From contig VFFE01009068.1 of NCBI GenBank assembly GCA_008921705.1, forward strand, positions 196,856 through 260,855: a DNA stretch of 64,000 nt, written 5' to 3'. Below are positions 34,737 to 46,006 of the stretch, piece by piece. Every line of letters starts with the position of its first letter. Position 1 is the first letter of the stretch. Source of the DNA: Burhinus oedicnemus. Lineage: Eukaryota; Chordata; Aves; Charadriiformes; Burhinidae. The notes under the pieces are model-generated. The model had not been told where the DNA came from and did not search any database. It saw only the letters and a program-made list of their open reading frames with translations. Both the position numbers and the translations under genes were made by a program.

Positions 34737-34813
34737 TTTTTTGTTGGGACAGAGAGACATAAAGCTTTTGAACTGGACAATTTTTCTAAACTTTAATTTA
34801 TTTCCAGGTAAAA
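34737..34813 (+). repeat. Outer arm of the 77-bp inverted pair
   Basis: This segment lies about 190 bp beyond the 5' end of the 33-kb CR1 and is the partner of 33987-34063 in opposite orientation (73 of 77 bases the same, no gaps). It starts in a T8 run and ends at TTTCCAGGTAAAA. Because it sits in sequence with no CR1 similarity, I infer that it is the source and that the arm inside the CR1 is the copy, unless both belong to an unrecognised dispersed repeat. Confidence 0.9.
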
Positions 34814-35515
34814 CCAAGGATACTGTAAGAGCACTTACTCTGGAATTTTTCTGAGATATTTCAATAATGTCATTGTTCATTTCTAGGCAAGTTCCAAGTG
34901 TGTGGAAAAAAACCCCAACAATAAAAACTCCCTTTCCTTCTCCCAGATGTACCATGATAATACTCGGGTATTTAGAGGAGACAATCCAGGAAAGTGAAAA
35001 CAAGTGTAGCTTCTCCCTGTTTTAGTTAGAGCTTTTTTATGGTTCACGCACTTAGTGTTTTCATGGGGATGATAATATAACGTCTGCAAATTAAGTCAAA
35101 TATATGCTTATACTAGTGAAGTGGACATAGGATAGGGATTAAAAGAGCCTGGGTAAGGGGTTTGGATTTTTTTTTTTACATCACTTTACATGTCCCAAAA
35201 TAAGATTTTATTTTATTTTTTATTGAAAATGTCTACAGGGTGCACGATGAATCTCTCACATTCTCATATTCTTTGTAATGTCACTTATCAAAGCACATGA
35301 CAGCAATACGTCAGAAGAGATTAAATGTCTGAACTAAGAGTCTGGAGTCAATAGTGAAGTTGAAATGATTGTAAAAATTCCTCCATAGGCAATGGAAATA
35401 AAACTAAAATAAGCTATTATTTGCCATCAAGATCTACAATTCTGCACATAGATTTCTCTTGTCTCATCGCCTCTTATGTGCAACATTTAACATAGACTTT
35501 GTGCAGTTATGTTAA

Positions 35516-35570
35516 CCTTCCCTTCCCTTCCCTTCCCTTCCCTTCCCTTCCCTTCCCTTCCCTTCCCTTT
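35516..35570. repeat. (CCTTC)n pentanucleotide microsatellite, ~11 units
   Basis: About 55 bases of uninterrupted CCTTC repeats. Its purity suggests it is young or still length-variable. The flanks are ordinary AT-rich sequence. Confidence 0.97.
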
Positions 35571-38500
35571 TGCTGTTTAGGTCTTCTGAGTTTATCAGAG
35601 CCCTGCAGCTCAGTCACTTTTCCTCCCTTCCTTTCTTCAAATGAATGCTGGCTTGCATAAATCACTACATTTCCCTCCTCTAGGACTTATTTGAATATTG
35701 CCATTGTCCTTTCTGTAGAAATGTCACAGATATTGCTGTTTTAAAGATCCCTGGCTTCTTGTTGTTAAGGAACTCAGTAATGTCTAGTCTCTTAGCGTTG
35801 CCTCTGGGTGGTTTGTTTGCCAAAAAATGTGGAAGATACATTCAATTTTTTTGAGAAGAGGTGTTCACAAGGACAACTTCTTCTTTGAAAAACTCAGATA
35901 GGTGGCCCTTGACCAAAGCTTACATGATGCAGAGGGAGCCACATAGCAAGCTTTTTTTTCCCCGCTTTAAATATGACTTTAAGCCATTTCATACATTTGA
36001 TCTCTACTTTTGCTGGAAATTGTGTCTTGAATTCTTAGACATCAGTACCTTATGATTTATGACATTAACACCTGTTGCTATAACAATCACTCCCACAGTT
36101 TCACCAGAGATAACATTACTATAGAAGCAACATGAATGTAACAGAAATGACATTAATCTCCAGTGGAGAGAAAGATCTTCTATCACCAGGTTAAGGATCT
36201 GACTGTTGACCTATTTTAACACAATTTAATGTAGGTATAATGTCATTATTTTAGTGGAATTACTTATGTTTTAGACTAGATCTGCCTTAAGATGTACTAC
36301 ATGATTAAAATTTCATCTCTTTTCATATAATCCTTTCCAAGCATGACCTCCACCACTAATAGACTAAATTCTGAGGTTCTTAACTTGGAAAAAAATCAGT
36401 TGTTAGTGGGAATTTCCCTGAATAACTTCACTCCCAATTTTGTCTTTTTGGGATTCATTAGGAATGTCAATCTAGATAATCAGTATCATCTTTTCTGTAG
36501 AAAATCTCTGTTACTCAGAAATAGCCAAATAGTCTTTTTGATGGCAATACTGCCATCCATTTAAGCAAAAGGGAGACGGTGATCCAATATGCAGAAATAC
36601 AAAACCTTATTTCTTGTCTTACAGAGTCGATAGATGTTGGCTCACTTTTTGAACTAGAATTACAGTTTTATGTGGTTTTCATTAAAACAGTTACACAGTT
36701 TACAAAACATCTATCATAGAAGACTGGTTGTCAAATCTTTAATTAATGTGGTTTCAGTTGGACATCCATAGAAAGGAATGGTAGATGTGGAGGTCATCCT
36801 TTTGTGAGGGGAAGAGGAGACAGGTTCCACAAAGTTTTGCAGCTATGTTGGAGCATTGAGCTTATCACCCTTCATTGCAGTCATCTTTAAGAACATGGAC
36901 ATGTTAAGAAAACAAGTGAAAAACCAATATGGGACTACATTAGCGCAGAGAATTCTTTCCTTCTTGATGGAAAGTATGTAAACAAACACTAAATTAATAA
37001 ATTAACACAGAAGCATATTTGGCAGATTTCAACGTAGAAGCGTTTTGCACTAAAAAGAAGAACCTTTTGGGGTTTTTTGTAAGTGTGAGGTATTTGCAAA
37101 TACCAGTTTGCATAATTTAATTCAATTTTAAGAGCTCTAAGAGCATTGGTATGATTTTCAACTTAACTACTACATTTTTTTCTCTATTGTACCTGTTGGT
37201 TAACTTGTATGTATTGGAAAAATAAAAGATTTTTTTCACATGTATTTATTCCAAAACTAAACTAAAGTCTTAGTTTTGAGGAATTTTCTTTTTGACAACT
37301 AAGGCAAAGTGAAGCATATAAAATGATGCTTATTTGTGACACATATGTCTGTTCAGAGACTTCTCTGAAAGACATTGTAGTAGGTTGTTCCATTTGAGAA
37401 GACTCAAGAGTTTATTCTTTGTGGTTTTGTGCCATGAGAACATCAAAGAATGGCCTGGAGAGAACAACAGCAATATGACCACTGACTTTATTTGAACAAA
37501 TAAGTTCCCTTTCACTTCTCTGGAGTTGCGCACCGTGCTACGTTTCAGGCAAGAAGACCTGCTACTATTCCGAAGGTGATATAAATACATAGAAAACTGA
37601 AAGACTATTGAAAGGAGTTTTGTCATAGCTTTTCCCCTGCTGTGTCATTAGTGTATGTGAGACATTCCTGACCTTCAGAAGGTCCCTCCCACAGCCAGTT
37701 CCTTATCTGAGTAAGGCCTCCAAGGTACTTGCCCGTTACATGACCAGATGATCAGAGGATCATCAGAAAAATTTATAATGTCAGTAGCCCAATCCTGAGA
37801 GAAAGGCTGACAGACTCCTGGGAGAAAGCTGTGGCGGGATCTTGGTGCTGCCCTGAAAATGATACAGAGGTGCTAGTATGAATGGAAATCGAACATCTTT
37901 CTCTTTTTCTCTTACAATCACTGCTGTAAAAAATCAACTATCCTTTAATATTTTTTCTGCTCATGCAATCAAAAGGTGGAATGCCAAAAGGTGCTATAAA
38001 TTGTGGGTGAAAAATGTGTTTTCAATCCATTCATAATCTCAAAGCCTGACAACCAGAAATGAGAGGAACCATTAATCTAAATAATTATCTTTGCCACAGA
38101 TAGGTACCTTCCAAACAATCTGCTCTTTTCTAGAATGATTAGACAATATAGTTTCAATAAAAATCTATGACTAATTTGCTTCTTTAACAGACAACAAACT
38201 CTGAAGACTATAAGAAGTAGGAGTACTCGAAAAAAATCAGACTAGGACATGTTGTTTAATGTTTTTGCTGACATAGAGGAAGTATGTCAGTGACACTTTT
38301 AATGTTTTTGTTAAAACTTCTGGTTCTGTGAGAGATTCTGTGGTTCATAAATCATTTATTGCCTAACAGATGCTATTGCCTTTTATTTTTCTGCCAACTT
38401 TATTGGACTAGAATGACAGATTTGTACGGGCACACTCAAGTTCTGGCTCTCGATTCCCCTTAATGACTGTCCTTAGATATAATCAGCTGCCTTGCTACAT

Positions 38501-41500
38501 ATGAGCAAACAACCTGGGAATTCAAGGTAGGTCCAGAACATCCTGACAGCTTGGTCTGCTCGCAGTTGTACCTGTGAATATTTTACAAGTTTGCAGGGAG
38601 CCTATTAGGACAATATAAAAGTGAGATAGGTTCTGTTTTGGACATTATGTCAAAAAAAAGGAGCTCTTAACAAGGATGTTCATTTCATTGATACGTTCTG
38701 AACAAGTTCTTCTGTTCTGGAGGGGAAATAGCTGGTTGAAGCACAGATTCTACAAGGCAGTGATTTTTAGGTTTTTCTCTTGCTTGATCTTTACACAGAA
38801 ACGGTCATTAGTGGATCATGCAAGAGGTATCAAGCAGATAATGAGCCCAGACTAATTTTTCTTTTCCAGGCACTTGGAGTTTTGTGTCCTATTTGCTGTG
38901 CCTTGTGACAGTTAAAATGAACACCATTGCTGGGAGAAAAGGTAACTGAATCATCAGGGCACTAGCCGATTTCTGTTCTTATTAATATTTGCACTGTGAC
39001 CTTGATGAATCTACTTTTTCCATTCTGGCCAAGATTATTAATTGATAATTTAGTTTATGGCTAGTTTATATGAGCAATTCAAGTATAATTTATAACTTAT
39101 CTGAAGTGATTCTCATTGTTGCCAAATCTCCCTTTTAAAGCATCTGTTCACTTACTGGTGACTGGCAAAACTTAGATGACCAAAACAAGATCTACAATGG
39201 CCAGTTCACTGATTAAATGAAGAACCACTAATCCAGTCCTGGTTTATGCTTCTGGATGGAAGGATGGTTTGTACATGTGAAGGAGTAATTCAATAAAATA
39301 CAGTGACAGAACAGGAACTAGAACCGTGAAGTCTGTAAGCTTTTTGTGCTAAATCTAAACTCTTTACAATGAGATCATGTAGTTTCAGGAGGATATGTAA
39401 AGATGCTGGCGGTAGCTGAGAGACACTGTTTGTCAGATTGCTAAAGGAAAAAGGAAAAATGTTCCCTTGCAAGAGAGACATATTCCTGAGATTCTTTCAG
39501 AATTCCAACAGATTCTTGCTATAATCAGAGCGGCAAGTGTAATAACTCTCTTTTAAAGTATTATTTGATTTTAAACTGTGACCAGCCAAGTGTCTTCTCT
39601 AAGTTCTTTTCTGTCTATAAACTTTTTAGGCTGTATCTAAAGCTTTTATTATGAAATTCCTTGCTCAGAAACACCACAGTAAGTCTAGTGCAACTGTACT
39701 GAAGTCAGGAGAATCATTCTGGCTTAATACCATCATAGCTGAAGTGAGAATACAGCTTCTAGTAGCATGTAATGTTATGAAGGTTTACAAATGTAGGTTT
39801 TTTTCTCCTGAAAGATCCCTTTCTTCTTTCACAAACCAGGTAATCAATGCAACGATACTAGTGCAGAAAAGCACTTGAGATGGTAGTCCAGTGGACCATG
39901 GCAGCTTCACTGAAATTCACACATGATATGAAACTGTACAATTTATGTACAGGCTTCCAAAGGATAATATATCATTCTCTTTTAGCAGTGAGTAGTAATT
40001 TCTCTACTTTGTGAATAAAAGAACAAACCACATTTTATTATGTCCAAACGAAAAGTTTCCTTGGAAATTGTTTAACTATTACACCCAAACTCATGCATCT
40101 ATAGATACGCCTGTTGTTAAAATAGTTATATGTGTAACCTTGTCGTGTTCTGTCATCCTCGCCCCCGCTCCCCAGCAAGCAGTTATTTTTGTCACATTCA
40201 AAATTAAGACTGCTCTCTTCATTAATGTTGTTGATTTGAAGAATTTTGAAACGTTAGCAGTGGCTTCAGCAAGTCAAATCAAAATAATCTCAGATTAAAA
40301 TGTTAACTTAATGTCATGCTAGTTGTGTTGTTAAGTGTTGCAGTGCTCCAGGATATTTAAAAGGAGCTGAGTGGCTAATATATGTTCTCCTACCAGAATC
40401 CTTCAGCTCCCTTATGCTGATGACTTACATTTGTATTTGTATGTGAAACATACTTTTTAGTTTTGTAGAAAAGTGAAAAGCAGAGAAAAGCTCAAAAGCA
40501 AACTATAATCTTGGAGTTAAGCAATATGATTTCTTCACTATTGCTTGCCAGAGTAGAACAACAACAGTTTTCAATAAAATCAAAGAAGCAGCACTAGTTT
40601 AGACATTTTTAACATGGACGTATACGCTTCTCTAGCACTTACTCTTGTATTTCCCCCTCTGTGTGGCTGCCTCATATAACTTGCAGGTGTTACCTGAACA
40701 GGGCGAAAGTGAAATCTTTCTTTTTTTCCAGGCAGCTTGTGCTCATTGCATTCTGATGAAAAGGCAGTATTCCCTACTCGGATTCATCTAAGATACCCTT
40801 GTTTATAGTTGTAGACTTCTATCAGAGGTTTCTTGAACTTAGTTACCTAAGACTGTATGGGGTATAATAACAAATATTTGAAGAGCTTTAGAAATATTTT
40901 AGGAGGTATTTTCTTCAAATAGATTTTTTCCTTTTGAAAGAATTTTAAGTAGCTTTGGAGGATACCTGTGGTTCTTTGTGTTGCACTTCATTTTAAAGCT
41001 CTTTCCTCCCCATGGTCTCCGTGGTTTTATCTGGAAGGAGTTAAACAGGTAAGCGTTCAACTTCAGTTTGAAGCGTGTTATTTGCATTTGTTGTGTTCAA
41101 GTGGGCACAGCTCTCTCTTGCTGAACTGTTTGCCCAGCCATACACCAAAGTAGTTCAGTAAAACAATAGGCAAATTATATTTACATAATCCTGTGCTAAG
41201 TACAAGCAAGAGTGACTGGGTTATTCAGAAGAATCTCCTAAGGTAACAGACTGAAAGCTGTGTTTTCAGTGGGAACTACTTGTTAACATACCCTTTAAAA
41301 ATTCTGCATATATTTCAGCCTTGGCTGGTTGACTGTGATCCCTCCCTAGTCAAGGAAAAAAGGCACTTCTGAAAGAAAACTCAGTCTACCTATTTTAATA
41401 TGGTGTGAACTGCCCTCCATCTTTCAGTAACAAGAGACACCTTATGAGTTTTGATGGGGAGATTAAATGAGGCCTTTACTATTTAGGCAGTTAACAGCAT

Positions 41501-41755
41501 ATGAAATGAACTCTTCCATTAAAGATCTCCATCTGCTATGGGTTTTTAGTAAGGAACGTTAATTAACTAGAGGTAGAGGCTGGTGCAAACCTTTACTTAG
41601 CCCGAACAATAGATATAGATATGAATTGTGAAGAAATATATGCTACCAAAGCAGAGGCACTGACAAGAAATGTACTTGTGTCTGACATTTGCATGTTCCA
41701 GAAATTGACCTATACCACAAACCAAAATAATCTGAGATAATTTCACCTTCTGTTT

Positions 41756-41770
41756 AAAAAAAAAAAAAAA
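41756..41770. repeat. A15 homopolymer
   Basis: A run of 15 A residues followed shortly by an A9 run. No retroposed body is recognised upstream, so it is called as a simple repeat. Confidence 0.85.
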
Positions 41771-44700
41771 CAAACTAAAAAAAAATGGAGTCTGGTTCCT
41801 AGCTAACCAAGCTAATATAAGAGAGCTACAGTATAGAGGAAAGGAAATTTTACCTTGTAATAGATGAAGTGATAGTCATGGCTTAAAAGAACTAATTTGC
41901 ATTGGTCTTCATTTAAAAAAGTGGAAATAAACATGTGACAAGAGCTGCTTGTGGGACAGATAAGCATCAGCTGATTTTACTTCTGCTTCTGTGTTAGAGT
42001 TTTAGGCATTCAGCTCTATTGTTTCTAAGGAACTTGCAGCTTTTGGACAGTTCCTCATAGAACTGGAGACTTTTTAAAATGTGGAAAGTTCATTCTATTT
42101 CTGCAGTAAGAGGAATTAGCCTTTATTGTTATGAACTTTGAAATTGGTGAATTACGAACTTTAGAAATCTCTCATTTTAGTGACTAACAACTGAATTGTG
42201 ATTATATTTTCATTCTGTCACAGTCTGTGGCAAGGGGAAAATTGCCAGAAACGTATAAAATAATATCATGAAACTGATGCTATAAGGAAGAATGATAGCA
42301 GCATGCTGTAGTTTTCAGCAAGAAAGACCCTTTTTTCTACTGTAAACTTGAGACAAGATTGATTCTGAGAAAAAAGGAATCTATTCTCTTCCTTTCCCTC
42401 TTACTCAAACATGCTCTAGACATACTACTACAGGTCACATTCAAGGGGCAGAGCACTAGGGATGCATTGACTGGACGAAAGCTCTAAAAATAATTGTTGT
42501 AAACCAGTATATCTAAGCTGTAATTCAAACTAATTAGCTCAGATACTTTCATCATTTCCATGTAGGCACCTTTCCAGAGTGTAACAGAGGGCTGTACAAA
42601 GGCAGCTGCTCGGGTCCTGAGAACAGTATGGCTGTACCAGCGTTGCTTTACGCTGTGCAGGTAGCTTGTATTTTGGCACTGTGCTTGCTGTGCAGTAAAG
42701 ACTTGACCCCAGTCTTCTGTCTCTGCTTGCTCAGGAGCACACACAGCCGTTGGCATAGTCACATTCAGGCTGGTATCCTGGTCACTGTTAGCCAGTCCTC
42801 CACCTTTTGATCAGGACAAGAAGAAGGAGCTCATTCACAGCTTCCTATCTCATAGCAACTGTCACTCCATTCACCCCAAGTTCGGAAAGGTACAGTTAGT
42901 CTTTCTGTTCACAACAGGATACCTAATGAGTTGATGTGAAGTAAGTTTACCTTTTTTTTGGTTACTGGATTTTTGGCTTTGGCCTCTTACTACCTGAAGT
43001 CTCACAGCATTTCAAACTGCCCTTTTTTTCCTGGGGAGTAGTCATGGTCCTGTAGACTCCATTTCTCTTCTCTTGCTTCTTCTGCCTTGGAGGGAGAGAA
43101 GACACTTCTTGTAGTGTCTTATACTGGAGAAGAAATGAAGCAGATATGAAAACTTTCTGGAAATTATATCCAGTTTTCTAATCTGGGTTGAAAAAGTTTG
43201 TACAGGGAAGATTTTTAGGGATGTCTCACAAAGCTATGTGTGAGAAAAAAGACAGGTAAAAGTTTTCTAGGGTCTCAGTCTGACCTCAGAAAATACTGGA
43301 GTCTCACACTGCTTCTTCTTTTATTTGGTTTGATGTAGTTTTCTCTTCTTCTTCCCTCTTTCAGATTCATGTAAACTAAGAAAATACATGTGAAATCCTA
43401 GAGTTACATATTATATTTAAAGCAATGCAAATGTAGGTCTTTGCCTAAAAGCTTTTGGCAGGTACATGAGGTTCATGTAAGCTGAAGCTGTCAGTATAAT
43501 GCCTCCTTGCCAAAGCTAGAGATTGGTTGCCAAGAACTGTTGAGTGAACAATGCTGCTTTGGAGAGAAAGGAAAAACCTCTTTAAAACTTGGTTCCTATG
43601 GCTATTTGCCTGTTTTACGCTCATATGTTTGTTGCTTTTGGGATGCTGAGGCCTCTGACTGGGTGCTGAAATCCAGTAGGTACTCAAGGATGCTTTAGTC
43701 TTACTGATTTCAAAAGAAAGTAGAAAGAAGTGCCTACGCTGGCAGGCACAGATGGAAATGAACAAGCTCTGCACGCCCTGCTCCTGCCAACTCTAGTTTG
43801 AAAAGCATGTCAGGCCTTGCTGAGAAGTAGTTTAACACTACGCCAAAAGCCATGAAGCTGTATTAACTCTCATCCAGGTGTCATGCAGGCTGGCAAGCAT
43901 GCATGTCTCTCTATGTTCCTGCAGACGTACCTTAAGAGGCATATTTAATATCTATGCCTTAATATATGTAAGAAGATCCTTTTGTTTTAGTTTGCTTTTT
44001 CCCTGCATACCATGGTATTGTAGTCCGGTGAAATTCTTGGTCTTTGAGAGTTTCGTCTTTCAAACTTCATGATATAAGAGGGACCTACCATAAGTGGAAC
44101 CTACTCAGTGTCATAGATAATTAGACACCAGACAGCTTAATGATTTATTTCTCCTGCACCATAAATTCAAGATGCTGTTCGGGCTTGGACATCAGGATCT
44201 TCCAAATTATAAACTTGTTAAAGTTCTAGTTCCATAGAAAGATCAATACTTGTATTTGCTTTATAAAATTAATATTTCACTGTGTTCTTCCAACACCAGC
44301 AACAGATACATGCAGCATCTAGTACAAGATTAGAAATAATTTATAGATTTTTCCCACTTCTCACTTGTTGACACTTCCAAGTATCTTTACCTGCTTTCTC
44401 CAATTATAGCTCTATTTGTTATTGTTAACACTGTATTTTAGCTACAGCTTAATCTGTATCTCAGTGCTTTCCAGTTTATTAACAGTCATCTGTCACATCT
44501 TCTGAAATATACAGGATGTGGTTTTTGGCTGTGGAACTCAGAAGGTTTTTGCAGCTTTAGAGAAAATGTTACTTTTACAGGACAGGAGATGTTTTCCTTT
44601 AGATAACAAATAAATTAATAAATATGTAGACAAAGTGATGTCTTATTAAATTATATTTACTCCTATCAAACATTTAAAAAAGTGACATCTGCTGAAGGAT

Positions 44701-45143
44701 TTACACAGTGTCAAAATTCCACCTAAAATCACAAGCTTAATGCTTTCTGTTGCCAGGCTCTAAGTATCTTCCTAATTGCCTTATTTAAACCCTTTGTAAC
44801 ACTTTTTATGTGTGTATTTTTCTCTCATCTGACTAGAAACAGGAACATAGATGAAATTCAAACCAACTGAGAAGTATAAATTTATGATCCCATATTTGGA
44901 AAAAATTAGTTATAGTACATCTAGATGCAGTATATTTCAAGAAAGAAATGCTAAACATTGGGTAACTCATCTAGAATGACAAGAAAAGACTGCAGGCCTG
45001 CTTTTTTTCCCTCGTTTCATTTGTACTCTAGTCTCTTCATGTTTTATGCACATGAGAACACAGGTAATACATTTCAGGGAATAAAATGAAATATTGCTTT
45101 AGAAATAATCTGAATTGTGAAACTTGAATGTAAAGTAAGATCT

Positions 45144-46006
45144 GAATCATAGAATCATAAAATAGTTTGGGTTGAAAGGGACCTTTAAAGGCCATCTAGT
45201 CCACCCCCCCTGCAATAAGCAGGGACATCTTCAACTAGATCAGGTCACTCAGAGTCCTGTCCAACCTGACCTTGAACACTTCCAGGGATGGGACATCTAC
45301 CACCTCTCAGGACAACCTGTGCCAGTGTTTCACCACCCTTACTGTAAAAATTTCTTCCTTATATCTAGTGTGAATCTACCCTCTTTCAGTTTAAAACCAT
45401 TACCCCTTGTCCTGTCGCAACAGGCCCTACTAAAAAGTCTGTCCACATCTTTCTTATAAGCCCCCTTTAAGTACTGAAAAGCCACAATAAGGTCTCCCCA
45501 GAGCCTTCTCTTCTCCAGGCTGAACCCCAACTCCCTCAGCCTTTCCTCATAGGAGAGGCGTTCCAGTCCTTTGGTTGTTTTTGTGGCTCTCCTCTGGACC
45601 CACTCCAACAGCTCCATGTCCTTCTTATGTTGGGGGCCCCAGAGCTGGACGCAGTACTCTAGGTAGGGTCTCATGAGAGCGGAGTAGAGGGGCAAAATCA
45701 GCTTCCTTGACCTGCTGGCCATGCTCCTTTTGATGCAGCCCAGGATATGGTTGGCCTTCTGGGTTGTGAGCACACACTGTCAGCTCACGTCCAGCTTTTC
45801 ATCCACCAGTATCCCCAAGTCCTTCTCCTCAGGGCTGCTCTCAATCCCTTCATCCCCCAGCCTGTATTGATAGTAGGGGCTGCCCTGACCCATGTGCAGG
45901 AACCTGCACTTGGCCGTGTTGAACCTCATGAGGTTCACATGGGCCCACTTCTTGAGCTTGTCCAGGTCCCTCTGGATGGCATCTTGTTCCTCAGGCATGT
46001 CAACTG
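45144..46006 (-). mobile_element. CR1 LINE, 5'-truncated, - strand
   Basis: Read on the - strand, the copy starts in the reverse transcriptase just after motif C ([12 protein letters not shown]), continues through the CR1 C-terminal region and a ~200-base 3' UTR (GGCCATCTAGTCCACC read on +), and ends in TATGATTCTATGATTCAGA. The truncation point is about 46006. Its coding part is nearly identical in style to the 33-kb copy (both have [17 protein letters not shown] and [20 protein letters not shown]), but the 3' UTR is a different variant. No target-site duplication was found. Confidence 0.97.
45339..46006 (-). pseudogene. CR1 ORF2 C-terminal fragment, inactivated
   Basis: Two same-strand frames make up the C-terminal third of the CR1 reverse-transcriptase protein. 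The first (45998-45780) runs from [12 protein letters not shown] to DEKLDVS and stops at a TGA where relatives have an arginine codon. After it, reading resumes in the same frame (45773-45339) with [58 protein letters not shown] and LDIRKKFLQ, where a frameshift ends the similarity before the family's normal C terminus. The catalytic motifs A and C lie upstream of the truncation and are absent. Confidence 0.93.

Larger units (their letters stand above)
34546..45143. other. AT-rich non-coding DNA, no gene recognised
   Basis: No open frame exceeds about 98 codons and none resembles a known protein. The stretch contains the outer arm of the 77-bp inverted pair (34737-34813), the (CCTTC)n microsatellite at 35.5 kb and an A15 run at about 41756-41770. 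No further CR1 tail is seen. Confidence 0.6.
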
